Shown: in pieces, positions 1-11,002 of the stretch
Position numbering within the stretch: the stretch's first letter is position 1
Layout of the letters: every line of letters starts with the position of its first letter
Assembly: GCA_951799425.1 (NCBI GenBank)
Contig: OX637401.1
Span: 14,161,501 to 14,225,500, forward strand
Source: Ilex aquifolium
Lineage: Eukaryota > Streptophyta > Magnoliopsida > Aquifoliales > Aquifoliaceae
Length of the DNA: 64,000 nt
Direction: 5' to 3'
Notes under the pieces: generated by a model
Databases searched by the model: none
The model's input: the letters and a program-made list of their open reading frames with translations, nothing else
What the model was told of the DNA's origin: nothing
Program-made: the position numbers and the translations under genes

Positions 1-937
1 ATTATGCATGCTTTCATAATATCCTTAAGCACTTCAAGTGACCAAAAAACACGCTGGTCCACGCACTATAGAAAATAGTGCTTTGAGCACTCCAAATGCT
101 CGCTCAACATCCTTTCTTGCCGACTCTTGATATTTTACAAAATATATTTGCTTATTGCCTCTTGGAGATGGAATTATTTTGACAAATGTTACCCATTTTG
201 GATATATACCATCAGCAAGGTAATATCTCATTGTATAATCGTTTCTATTGACTGAGAAATTGATTGGAGGAGCCTCACCTTCTGAAAGGAGAGTAAAAAC
301 AAAAGAGCGTTCTAGTACGTTGATATCATTATGAGATCCAGGTAACCCAAAAAAGACATGTCAAATCCATATATCATATGAAGCCACCGCCTCCAAAATA
401 ATTGTTGGTTCATGGACATGACCAGAAAACATATCTTTCTATGTTGTTGGACAATTCTTCCAATTCCAATGCATACAATTAATGCTACTCAACAGCCCAG
501 GAAATCCACAATTGGTACCCATTGCTAATAATCTAGCAATGTCATCGTTGTTTGGTGACCTGAGGTATTCATCAGAAAAAATTGTTACTACCGCCCTCAC
601 AAATCTTTTCAAACTTTCTATTGTGATGCTTTCGCCAATCCTCATATAATCATCAACAACATCTACTGCAACTCCATAAGCAAGCATCCTTATGGCGGCT
701 GTCATCTTTTGAAGGGAAGACAAGCCAGTAATTCCAGTAGCATTTTTTTTTTGGACAAAATATGGATCATAATCTTCCACCATGGATAGAATACAAAGGA
801 AAATGGTTCGATTCATTCGAAACCTTCTTCGAAATAAATTTGGGGGATAGATAGCGATTCAGGAAAATAATCACGATACAGTCTCTCATACCCTTGAACT
901 CGATTGCGAAAAAGAACTGAATGACCTTGAATGGAAC
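1..937 (-). pseudogene. PIF/Harbinger transposase, catalytic part (broken)
   Basis: This is the main part of a DDE transposase of the PIF/Harbinger (ALP1-like, DDE_Tnp_4) family, which cuts and pastes its own element. Reading leftward, it has the conserved RLYRDYFPES stretch near 860, a helix-rich N-terminal domain (816-600), the first catalytic block SINCMHWNWKNC (about 490-450), the second block GLPGSHNDINVL (about 345-310) and the third ERAFGVLKALF (about 110-75). Plant relatives have Asp in the first block (IDCMHW); here it is Asn. The second Asp and the Glu are present. In-frame stops replace expected Trp codons near 445 and 362. Frameshifts lie near 820-845 and in the T-run at 41-46. 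The N-terminus is at 12608-12724. It is certainly inactive. Confidence 0.88.
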
Positions 938-2526
938 TGATTTAACCTATTTTGTGATCTGATTTATATTATACACCCAAGTATAAGTGGTCAAATTGTA
1001 GTTTTCTCGGTTTAAGTCCAAGATTGATCCCACGAAGAGTTTTTAATAATTAGGAAATGAAATAAGAACAGTGAAGTTGTTGTTAAAGTAGTGTAACATG
1101 ATATAGCTTGTGATGTGAGCTTAGATTGATAACTAGTCTAAGTTAATGACATGTGTAAGTGTATAAGTAAGTCGATTGAAGACAATAATATTAAAGGTAC
1201 CCTTCAGTTTAAGGATCTCATATGCTTTATACTGGTTAAGTGCTGGAAATGCCACCTTACAACAATTAACTTTTCCTGTCACTTGGAAAATCAACTGGTA
1301 AGTCTGATATATATTAAACCAGCAACTTCTTAGGTTAGCTCGTGGTATTATTAAACCATAACACAGCAACTTTTTAGGTTAGCTGGTATCAATTGATTAA
1401 TCCAAATAAACCAGAAGGACAAGCCATTCATGAGGAATACTTGAATTACTCAATTTTCAGTTTAATATTATGTACCAGTTAAACAACCCTAGTAATCCAA
1501 AAGGACAAGCCATTCAGGAGGATCACTTAGGCTATTAATCTAACAATTGTACCATGCAATAGTAAAACATCCTCAGTGCCTTTTGAGGTCAAGCCATACA
1601 GTTGGAACGCCGTAGATATTCAACCGGCAGGTTGATAATTCACTGATGACATAATTCTGGGCTACATAGTAACACCCAATTACGTACATCACCGAATCAT
1701 GCATGAAGTGCATAATAATAGACATTATATATATATAGTAAATAATATAACATCGGCATTTCCATAATTTAACCAATAATATACATATGTTCTCCCCTCA
1801 TTGAATGGTATAAGTAACTACTCACACTCCATTACTACAGACAAGCAAGGAGTACGAGTAGTTTTCATTACAACAGTAAATAAAGTGCAGACACTTACAC
1901 TTCTTTCTCAAGGAATAATTGAAATACAACCACACTTAATATCAGTTAAGATACAAAGGTGGCAGCAGTTCAATTCTCAAAGTAGAAAGACATAACAGAA
2001 ATGTAGAAATACAGAGTTTTGCCTGGAGAGTAGGACAGGCCGAATCTATGACTTTCTCTCTTCTTCTTCTTCTTTCTTTTGGATTTCTCTCTGGAGCTCC
2101 CAAGTCTTTCTCTAACTCTCCCTCTCCAACCCTCTCAGTTCTCCGTTTCAAATGAAGAAGCCTCTCATATATATAGGCAGCTAGGAAGCAGGAGGTGGAT
2201 GGATGAGCTCAAACAGCCTAAAGGGACTGTCCGGACGCCACCACCACCGTCCGAATGGTGCTCTTTTGCTGGTTTGCGGTGGTAATCTCCAGAGTGTTCT
2301 AGTTGTTTCTTGGTTATATTGCACTTGCTCCCCTTGTTCTTTCAAGCTTTTACAGATTGCCCCTCGTAAGTTTCAGCAATTCCGCATAAAAACCCTGAAA
2401 TTTCAGACAGTATATGAATAAAACCCTAGCTTACGCACAAACCCTAATACACAGTTTTTAATTGTTTTATCTTGCTAAGTTAGCTAATTTAACTATTTTA
2501 ATTCATATACTAATTAGGGTTAATCA
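938..2526 (-). repeat. Athila 3' LTR
   Basis: This 1.59 kb repeat is nearly identical to 11003-12607 except for small indels and scattered substitutions. It starts TGATTTAACC and ends TAATCA on the plus strand. The two copies diverge abruptly beyond these points: element interior after 2526, PIF coding sequence before 938. The LTR carries a GTCCGGAC pair (2229-2236 and a decayed GTCCGAAT at 2249-2256) upstream, on the minus strand, of a TATATATA run at about 2167-2176. Small ORFs in this LTR recur in the other copy and are not genes. Confidence 0.93.
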
Positions 2527-4247
2527 CACTCACCAACTTAAACTTTTCTAGTCCCTAGTAAATTATAAAAACTATTAACAAAATAAAATACAAACAAAGG
2601 TAAAATCATTTCCATAGATTTTTTTCAAGATTGCATTTAGCATATGTAACAAGCCTTTAAACCCCAAGGTGATCCATAGTGGACGAGTTTTGTCTCGTGA
2701 AGGTTTTCAGTGAAGCTACTTACAAACTTCAGTAGTTAGGAGTTCATAATTCATACTTTTCACAAATAAAATTAAATTAATATTCCTTTTGTATTGCTAG
2801 AATACTTCTTTTTCTAATCACTATAAGAGTAACACACGTTAGTTGTAACATTATCTATATATTTTTATTAAAACTTGTGTGTGTGTGTGTGTGTGTGTAA
2901 TGATTTCTTTATTTTCAAAAATCATTTAAGAAATATTACCATCTTTCATGGTAGTTTTTATGTCAATCCTTCCCTGAAATACACTCAGCAAAGAATAAAC
3001 GTATGTTATAGTGACTGTTCTCTCAAAAACTACATGTGATTAGAATATTGTTAACAAAGCAAATAGTTTCACATGTAGTCAATCAAAAGAGCGGTTATTT
3101 GAATAAAACTAGAATTTGACATAATCTCATGAAAGGATATTAACACTACTTTAAACATATTATCAACATTCTCCCTTTTTGGATTGACCGGATTAATACA
3201 AATGCATGATCTCTGGAATCAAAAAAGACTTTGCTAGGGTTGTAATGTGGCCATCAGTTTAGGGTTTAAGAAACGACGTCAGTGGGATTCAAATGCTATC
3301 TTTTCTTAATATTGTGGCACATCTCATTCTATCTTCTCTAAGACTTTGCATGTTCATCCTTTTTATTTTTCTCATTTTTCATTTTCTTGGCTCTTTTTTT
3401 TTTTTTTTTAGCTTTCTTTCACAAATTTCTCTTTTCTTTTGAAAAGTGATCATTTTTTTTCTATTCTTTTCTACCTTTTCTTCTTCTTCTTCTGCTTTTC
3501 TGTATCCTGCTGATTTAGAAGAGGGTGCAAAAAAATTAGATAGCAAAGGTAGGTTTAATATATTTTCATATAGCTCGGGTATTTTTTTCGGGTTTCATGA
3601 AAAGAATTTATATTTTTTTAGGCTCAATCACGACTAAGTAAGGATATAATTTTGTAAAAGAAATGGTTAAAACTCAAGATTAATCAAAAATGGCCTAAGA
3701 TCATTTCTCAGAATTCATACATCTGTATTATCTCTAAATAAAAGTTCAAGGACAATGCTAATAATATAATTTAATAAGTGCTAATCAAAACAAAACTAAT
3801 GAGATTATTCAAGGAAAATTTACCACTGAATCGAAGATTCTTATTTGAGTAGATGTAGAATATCTCTCGAAGAAAGATTGATTCAAAATCTGTAATAGGT
3901 CTTACATCTCCACTATATGTGTAAAGAATGTAATATTTCACAAGGTTTTTAACAATAAAGAAATCTAATTGTGCTTTTAAGAATAAGTTTAAACAAAAAT
4001 ATTAAGATAATACACAACTAAAATATGAAAATCCCGCGTGATCACATTAAGACTATTCTTGTAAAGCATTAGAATACTAACTTAATTTAACTATGAATCA
4101 TATGAAATAGTCTTCCTAACTAAAAAAAACATAAGTTTCATAACAATTAACAAAAACAAACTACTAACATAAACAAGTTCAAAACATAAATTAAAGTTCA
4201 GGTGCATAAAGTAAAGATGAGTGAAAGATAGCAAAGTTTTTGTAGAA
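2527..4247 (-). other. Athila 3' non-coding region
   Basis: About 1.7 kb between ORF3 and the 3' LTR without a convincing reading frame. It is AT-rich, with a (TG)n microsatellite at about 2873-2898 and pyrimidine runs at 3360-3500. A purine-rich stretch (minus strand AAGTTGGTGAGTG) touches the LTR at 2527 and could be the polypurine tract, though it is a weak match. Confidence 0.6.
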
Positions 4248-5378
4248 TCACCAGTCGTAAGAAGTAGATGGTCCTCCACCAAAATGCTCTCTCAATAGCC
4301 TCAAGATCTCTGCTTGATTCTGCTCGTAATCAGTCATACGTTGATTTATCTGGGTGATGCTGGTACCAAGCTAGTTAACCGAGGTTTCCAATCCTAGCAA
4401 AATCTGTCTATCGGTCCTGTCATCCACTAGTATGTATGGCTGATCCACTTGTGGTTCAGGCTGCTGTGGCGGGAAAAATTCTTCGGGTACTTGGAATGGC
4501 TCCTCTTGGGGTGGAGGTGGTGCTTCTGGTTGTTCCTCAGGCTGTATTCCATGACTCTTTTTCAAAGATGTTTTATCTAGTGGTCCACATTGTTCCACTT
4601 TTTTCCATGACGGATCAACAATTACTCCATTTTCCCTGCATAACTGAGAAACTAACATAGCATATGGGAGTGAGGGCTTCTTTCACAGTAAGCAACATTT
4701 GGTCCATGATAAGAGTTGGAAGATCAATTGCGTGTCCCATCCCAAAGGCATACAAAAAGTTGGCCTTCTCAGTATAAATTTGATTTTTCTGGGCTCGGGG
4801 TAACAAACTATTCACTGTGATCAAATTCAAAATTTGTCTGTCAAATCCCCTTGCTTTATGTATTTATTTGGCCTCCCCCAAACAAACTCTAGGTTACCCA
4901 TCAACTCTATCCCTACATTCGTTAAGTTAGGCAGTTCAGTATAAGGATATTGCGGGTTGGGTGGTTTTTGCATGGGCTGAAAAAATTTGGGTATAGTAGC
5001 CGGTGTAACTTGAAAAATTCTACCTCGCATGAACACACGCAATTGTCTTTCTGCAGTTATGTCTGCATTACTATAGACGTCTCGTACCAAACAGCCATAA
5101 GCAACAGTAATAAATCTAACATAATCCAACCATCCTCTTTCAGCAAGAATTTGTCTAACTCCTATGTTTTCAAAATCCTCAAAAATTACTGGCCTTTCAA
5201 GAATGATAGTTTTAGAGATAAAGTGAGCATCATACCAGGCCTGTTGTTCAAAATTATGAAAAATCACCTAATTATAGATATTTCCTAGTCTAGGTTGTTG
5301 TGGATGTGCCTGAGGTTGCTGAGGTTGATCCCTTTGAGCACGACTTGAAGATCCTCTTGTTCGACGCCTTGAATCCAT
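4248..5378 (-). pseudogene. Athila third ORF, plant-transposon-protein-like (broken)
   Basis: Starts MDSRRRTRGSSSRAQRD at 5378. A TAG stop falls at 5270-5268 (codon 37), after which the frame continues VIFHNFEQQAWYDAHFISK to about 4827. A frame change then leads into FLYAFGMGHAIDLPTLIMDQ (about 4760-4700), and a further change into a Pro/Glu/Gln-rich tail ending STSYDW at 4248. The middle resembles the 'putative plant transposon protein' domain, which also occurs in the 13.3-14.3 kb pseudogene. In Athila elements an extra ORF lies here and is sometimes called env-like; no signal peptide or membrane segment is visible, so that role is not supported. Confidence 0.7.
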
Positions 5379-5589
5379 ATTTTTCTTGATTTCTCTTCAA
5401 ATACTTGGTTTCAATCAATTTCAATCAGTAGAAACCTTCAAAATATAATGGGTAAGTGAATAATTGGAAAAGATTTGAAGAAAAATGATTGAGTGTAGCA
5501 TATTTGAGAAGAATCCTTGGAGAAATTTCGGTTGTGTTCGAATTTTGGCTGCGAGGGAGACTGAATTGATCGGTTTCTGCATGGAATGA

Positions 5590-5640
5590 GTATTTATATG
5601 GGCACTACCGTCCGGACACTAGCCCCACCATCCGGACGGT
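5590..5640 (-). promoter_or_regulatory. Promoter-like block upstream of Athila ORF3
   Basis: On the minus strand, TATAAATA (5598-5591) is preceded by TCCGGAC motifs at 5637-5631 and 5617-5610, spaced 20 bp. The same motif pair with the same 20-bp spacing occurs in both LTRs. The flank CGGTACTCCTTCACTGG resembles CGGTGCTCTTTTGCTGG of the LTR. The ORF3 ATG lies about 215 bases downstream. Promoter function is inferred from position, TATA box and similarity to the LTR. Confidence 0.5.
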
Positions 5641-5949
5641 ACTCCTTCACTGGAATTTGCTTTGCAACTGTAGACTGCTGCTGACAATTCTGCCTCCTGA
5701 AAAAATCCTGCAGTTTACAAAATTAAATACAACTTTATATATTTTACAAAACTTTGCTAATCATTCTTTTTATTTTCAAAAAATGGTTGTTTTTATTCTT
5801 TTATTTGTTATTTATTATTTACTGAATTTCCTAATTATTATATAGTTATTTACAGTTATTTACAATTATTTCAAAATGATACATCATTTGATCACACTGA
5901 TTCAGAGTCAGAACTGTCTGGATCAATAACACCAGTGACACGGTTAACT

Positions 5950-7356
5950 TCACTTCTTACTTCTTACGTATCTTGTTAACATTGGGGTAGAATAGGATAG
6001 TGCCTCAGGATAATCCTTACTCTGCCCATACCTAATCCACCGGAGACGATCTGACGCTCGACCTGAAATTGGTTCCGCAAACTGATTATATTGTCTCAAA
6101 TGTTCTGTACGACCACATCTTACACAACCACCGAGACATTTGGCAAATGTACTTTTTCCACACAAGGGTTTTGGTTGACTTTCAAAGATTTCTAAATTTC
6201 TAAGATTTTCAAAAAATTTATTACAAAAATTTAATCCACCATCATTGATAATGGTTCGAGGAATTCCAAATTTGGACAAAATATTTTCTTTTAAAAACTT
6301 GACCACTGTTCTGTGATCATTATTTCTACATGAAATTGCTTCTACCCATTTAAAAACATAGTCGACTGCAACCAAAATGTACAGATATCCAAAAGATGAG
6401 GGAAATAGACCCATAAAATCGATGCCCTAACAATCAAAATTTTCAACAATTAAAATAGGGTTTAAAGGCATCATATTTCTTTTTGAAATGTCTCCCAGTC
6501 TTTGACATCTATCACAATTTAAACAAAAGATATGAATATCTTTAAAAAGAGTTGGCCAATAAAATTCACACTGCAAAATTTTAGCAGCGGTTTTTTTTTG
6601 AAGCAAAATGGCATCTGCAAGCTTCAGAGTGACAAAACTGAATTGTCTGACCTATCTCATGATTAGGTACACAACGCTTTATTATTTGATCTTTACAATA
6701 TTTAAACAAATAAGGATCTTCCCAGAAAAAGTTACGTACCTCACTTAAAAACTTATTTCTATCAGGCCAGGTATAATGAGAAGGAATAGTACCAGTAGCT
6801 AAATAATTGGTTATATCTGCATACCAGGGTACTTCTGTTATTGCAAAAAATTGTTCATCTGTAAAGGTTTCTCTAATCGGAATTGGTTCTTCCTTTATTT
6901 CATAATTTAGTCTTGACAAGTGATCTGCTACCCCATTCTCTACTCATTTTCTTATCCTTAATGATAAGATCAAATTCTTGAATTAATAATATCCATCGTA
7001 GGAGACGTGGCTTAGTATCTTTCTTAGTAAGTAAATATTTTAAAGCTGCATGATCTATAAACACAATAATTGACGATCCAACTAGATATGAACGAAATTT
7101 ATCTAAAACAAACACGACAACAAGTAGTTCTTTCTCTGTAGTTGAATAGTTCATTTGTGCATCATTTAAAGTTTTGCTTGCATAGTAGACAACATAAGGT
7201 TTTTTTATCTTTTCTTTGACCTAATACAGCTCCTACGGCATAATCACTTGCATCACACATTAATTCAAAAGGTAAAGATCAGTCAGGAGGTTACATAATA
7301 GGTGTAGAAATAAACATATTTTTTAATTTATCAAATGTTAATTGACATGCATCATT
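5950..7356 (-). pseudogene. Athila RNase H and truncated integrase (broken)
   Basis: The RNase H region (about 7340-6940) shows [18 protein letters not shown] and [23 protein letters not shown] with stops and frameshifts. Integrase follows, with an HHCC-type zinc-binding region ending in CLNCDRCQRLGD near 6500. The core has the first Asp in GIDFMG, just after a stop replacing the expected Trp (near 6427), and the second in INDGGLNFCNKFFENL near 6200. The normal continuation with the catalytic Glu is missing. Instead the frame runs into unrelated sequence (about 6195-5950) holding a knuckle-like CVRCGRTEHL. Integrase is therefore truncated and inactive. Confidence 0.82.
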
Positions 7357-9192
7357 CTAGTCAAATAATATATCCTGACACAAAAGGTTACATATAGGTC
7401 TAGATATTGAACTAAAGTTTTTAATAAATCTTCTATAAAATCCTGCATGACCTAGAAAAGATCGAACGTCTTTTACTGTTTTTGGTGAAGGAAGGTTAGC
7501 TATTAAGTCAATTTTGGATTTATCAACTTCAATTCCTTTTTTAGAAACTATATGACTTAAAACAATACATTGTGTAACCATAAAATGACATTTTTCCCAA
7601 TTTAAAACAAGGTTTATTTCTTCACATCGAATGAGTACTTTTTCAAGATTTTCTAAACATAAATGAAATGAATCAGCATATACTGAAAAATCATCCATAA
7701 AAACTTCTAGACATCGTTCTACCATATCACTAAATATACTCAGCATGCAACACTGAAAGGTAGCTAGAGCATTACATAATCCAAGAAGCATCCTTTTATA
7801 TGCAAAAGTACCAAAATGACATGTAAATGTAGTTTTTTCTTGATCATCTATTGCAATTGCAATCTGATTATAACCAGAATATCCATCTAAAAAACAATAA
7901 TATGCATGATCAACTATTCTTTCTAGTACTTGATCTAGAAAAGGCAACGGAAAGTGATCTTTTCTGGTGAGGGAATTTAGCTTCCGATAGTCAATACACA
8001 CACGCCAACCTATGACTGTGCGCATAGGGACTAATTCATTTTCTTTGTTTTTTATTACCGTAACACCAGACTTCTTAGGGACTACTTGGGTAGGACTTAC
8101 CCATTTACTATCAGATATTGGATAAATAATATTAGCATCTAATAGTTTAAGTACTTCATTGCGAACCACCTCTTTTAGATGTGGGTTTAATCTTCTTTGC
8201 ATTTGACGAGATGGTTTAACATTTTCTTCTAAATATATACAATGAGTACACAAAAGTGGGTTTATACCTTTTATATCTGCGATTGTCCATCCAAGAACAC
8301 TTTGATGATTTTTCAATACTCTTGTTAATTCTTTTTCATGACTTTCAGATAAATTCGATGATATGATTACGGGATAAATTTCATTTTTTTCTAAAAAAAC
8401 ATATTTCAAATTAGTTGGAATAGGTTTTAAATCTGGCTTACAAATTTTGACATTGGATTCTACGAATTTAGACAACAAATTTTCACAATTTGAATTCCCT
8501 ATATTTTCAAACTCATCATTAGATATAAACTCTAATGTATATAATTCTTTTTTTTGAAAAACCTTTCCAAAAAAACTTTGAGTTAATGACTCAACACAAT
8601 TTATTTCATGCATTTCTTCTTCTTCCCTAGGTTGTTTTGCACTGTTAAAAACATTTAATTCCAAGGTCATGTTTCCAAATAAAAGTTTCATGATTCTATT
8701 CCTACAATTTATCAACGCATTTGATGTAGCTAGGAATGGTCGACCCAAAATAACCGGTATGTATGCAGATGCATGAAAAATTAGTTCTGTATCTAAAACG
8801 ATAAAATCTGCTGGGAAATAAAATTGATCAACTTGGATAATAACATCTTCCACAATCCCTCGTGGAGTTTTTATAGATCGGTCTGCTAATTGTAGTGTAA
8901 TATTGGTAGGTTTCAGCTCACTTAATCCTAATTGTGTATACATCGAATATGACATTAAATTACAACTAGCTCCAAGATCTAGCAGAGCTTGTTCAATTCG
9001 AAAATTTTCAATGATGCATGAGACTTTAGGACTTCCAGGATCTTTGTACTTAAGAAGAGTATTATGCTGTATTATCGTACTAACTTGTTCAGTTAGAAAT
9101 GCTTTCTTTGGTACATTAGTTTTTCTTTTTATTGTGCAAAGATATTTTAAAAACTTAGCGTAAGCTGGAACTCGTTTAATCGCATCTAACAA
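7357..9192 (-). CDS. Athila protease and reverse transcriptase (open 611-codon frame)
   Basis: This is a long uninterrupted reading frame within the gypsy pol. The aspartic protease active site appears as LLDLGASCNLMSY about 70 residues in, with Leu in place of the usual Ser/Thr, as is common in plant Athila elements. The RT domain spans roughly residues 330-540: conserved KKSG, CIDYRKLN, FLDGYSGYNQ, FGTFAYKRM and the catalytic FMDDFSV with both Asp residues intact. It ends with LGHAGFYRRFI and a stop at the RT/RNase H border. No ATG of its own is expected, since it would be made as part of gag-pol. The frame is well preserved compared with the flanking pol parts. Confidence 0.88.
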   Translation of the reverse strand: MLDAIKRVPAYAKFLKYLCTIKRKTNVPKKAFLTEQVSTIIQHNTLLKYKDPGSPKVSCIIENFRIEQALLDLGASCNLMSYSMYTQLGLSELKPTNITLQLADRSIKTPRGIVEDVIIQVDQFYFPADFIVLDTELIFHASAYIPVILGRPFLATSNALINCRNRIMKLLFGNMTLELNVFNSAKQPREEEEMHEINCVESLTQSFFGKVFQKKELYTLEFISNDEFENIGNSNCENLLSKFVESNVKICKPDLKPIPTNLKYVFLEKNEIYPVIISSNLSESHEKELTRVLKNHQSVLGWTIADIKGINPLLCTHCIYLEENVKPSRQMQRRLNPHLKEVVRNEVLKLLDANIIYPISDSKWVSPTQVVPKKSGVTVIKNKENELVPMRTVIGWRVCIDYRKLNSLTRKDHFPLPFLDQVLERIVDHAYYCFLDGYSGYNQIAIAIDDQEKTTFTCHFGTFAYKRMLLGLCNALATFQCCMLSIFSDMVERCLEVFMDDFSVYADSFHLCLENLEKVLIRCEEINLVLNWEKCHFMVTQCIVLSHIVSKKGIEVDKSKIDLIANLPSPKTVKDVRSFLGHAGFYRRFIKNFSSISRPICNLLCQDILFD

Positions 9193-9379
9193 TGGAATAT
9201 TAATCTTAACCTGTTTAAATAGCTGAAAAATTTCAGATTGATCTTTTTCAGATGAAGGTTTCTTGACCCTTTGAGGAAAAGGTAAAGGAATACGACACGG
9301 ATGATCTTTCTCATTTTGTATTTCTGGTTACTTTTCGACTGAAGGTTCAGGTTCAAGTGGTTCATTTATAGGAATTGAC

Positions 9380-10890
9380 TTACCTATTTTTTTTTAAAAT
9401 TTTAGATTTAATAGTTTTATCAATTACTTTATCACTTCTTAGTGTTGTGATTGCTTGTACTTGACTTGAAGAAGGTTCAGAGGACACATAATTAGCTTGA
9501 CTCTGACTTTGTGGAGGTTTAGGTTGAGATGAGAATTTTTCCTTTTCTGACATACTGAGGGACTGAGTCAACTTAGCTAGATGACTCTTGATATCTTCAA
9601 TACTCTGAGAAGTTTGGGCTTTAAAATCATTAAAAGCTTGAGTTGTTTGAGTATTAAAACTCATTTGACTTTGAATAAATTGATTCATAGTTTCTTCCAG
9701 AGTTCTTCTATGTGGGGGTTGATATTGTTGTTAATTTAGTGGTTGTGGTGGACCTTGTGTTTGATTTGTAGGTTGTGTATTTCTCCAACTAAAATTTGGA
9801 TAATTTCTCCATCCTGGATTGTAAGTTTCAGAATACGGGTTTAAATAAGGTTTATTATAAGTTGGAACAACATTAGATTGTCCAATCAAAACCTCTTTGA
9901 ATGCTGGTATAGTTGGACATTCTGCTGCAGGATGTCCTAACAACGCACAAATTTCACATATTTGATCCGTAGTAGACACAACAGACACTTGTTTTATTTT
10001 TTTCATTTATAAGGCTTCTAGTTTTCGAGATAAATTAGCCATTTTATCTCTTAAATCATCATCTTCTTTTAATACATATTTTTCTCTTTCGGACGTAGAC
10101 GGCTTAGTTTCAACAATATTTGAAAAAGTCGAGTCCCACATCTGGGAACTCTCAAAAATAGTATCAAAAAATTGAAATGCTTCTTCAGAATTTTTACTCA
10201 TAAATTCTTCCTGGACCATCATTTCAACAAATTGTCGCATTGTAGGTGGAAGAGCATCATAAAAAAAACAACTAATGTCCAATTTTCAAATGCATGATGT
10301 GGACAAGCTTAGAGAAGATCTTTAAATCTTTCCCAACATTGATAAAAAGTTTCACCTTCTTTTACAGAAAAATTCATTATTTGTCGTCTTAATGTATTAG
10401 TACGATGCACAGGAAAAAACTTTTTAAAAAACTCAGTTTGCAAAGCTTGCCAATTTGTGATAGAATTAGCTCTTAAAGTGTTAAGCCACTGTTTCGCTTT
10501 ATCTTTTAAAGAAAAAGAAAAAAGTTTTAATTTGACCATTTCAGAATGATCTTGCAAAGTTCCACATACTTCTTCAAATTCTTTCATATGCACATAAGGA
10601 TTTTCAGTTTCTAACCCATAGAACTGTGGTAATAACTGTATTGTTCCTGACTTAATATTGAGATTTGGAGCATCTGTTCGAAAAGCAAAACATGACGGGA
10701 CATTAGTTCGTGTAGGATGTAAATATTCTCTTAATGGTCAGACATTTTGAATTACTTCCTGGTCTCTAGGATTTTCTTCTCTAGGTATGTTTCGAGTCAT
10801 TCTTAATTCAAATGATGCTTGTGTAGATGAAGATGATGAAGACGAATGAAATGACTGATTTACCGAACCTACTGATGAATGAACAGACAT
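9380..10890 (-). pseudogene. Athila gag (broken)
   Basis: Capsid/nucleocapsid gene. The ATG at 10890 opens a serine-rich N-terminus. A retrotransposon gag domain follows (about 10600-10310, with KDKAKQWLNTL and the YQCWERFKDLL motif). After it come a domain with TMRQFVEMM, a zinc-knuckle-like CEICALLGHPAAEC (about 9965-9925) and a Gln/Ser-rich tail. Damage includes a stop near 10740 just after the N-terminus, a stop and frame change near 10310-10280, and stops near 10006 and 9730. Virus-like particles cannot be made from this copy. Confidence 0.85.
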
Positions 10891-10979
10891 AAACTATTAA
10901 AAAGAAAACACACAATTTATATGCATATAATACAAGTAAACAATTTTCCTATTTTATTTAATTTTAAATTACTATAACT

Positions 10980-10996
10980 CCCCGCCAATAGCGCCA
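10980..10996 (-). other. Primer-binding site (tRNA-Asp-like)
   Basis: On the minus strand this reads TGGCGCTATTGGCGGGG, six bases inside the 5' LTR. It matches 14 of 17 bases of the complement of the plant tRNA-Asp 3' end, the usual primer of Athila/Tat elements. Confidence 0.8.
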
Positions 10997-11002
10997 AAAA
11001 CT

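Noticed and set aside
2079..2421. Small plus-strand frames, repeated at 12121-12460
   Set aside because: They lie in the two Athila LTRs on the strand opposite to the element and include LTR promoter-like sequence; their recurrence reflects LTR identity.
4950..5288. 112-codon plus-strand frame
   Set aside because: Antisense shadow of Athila ORF3.
4248..5378. Retroviral envelope gene in Athila
   Set aside because: No signal peptide, transmembrane segment or envelope motif is visible; position alone does not support it.
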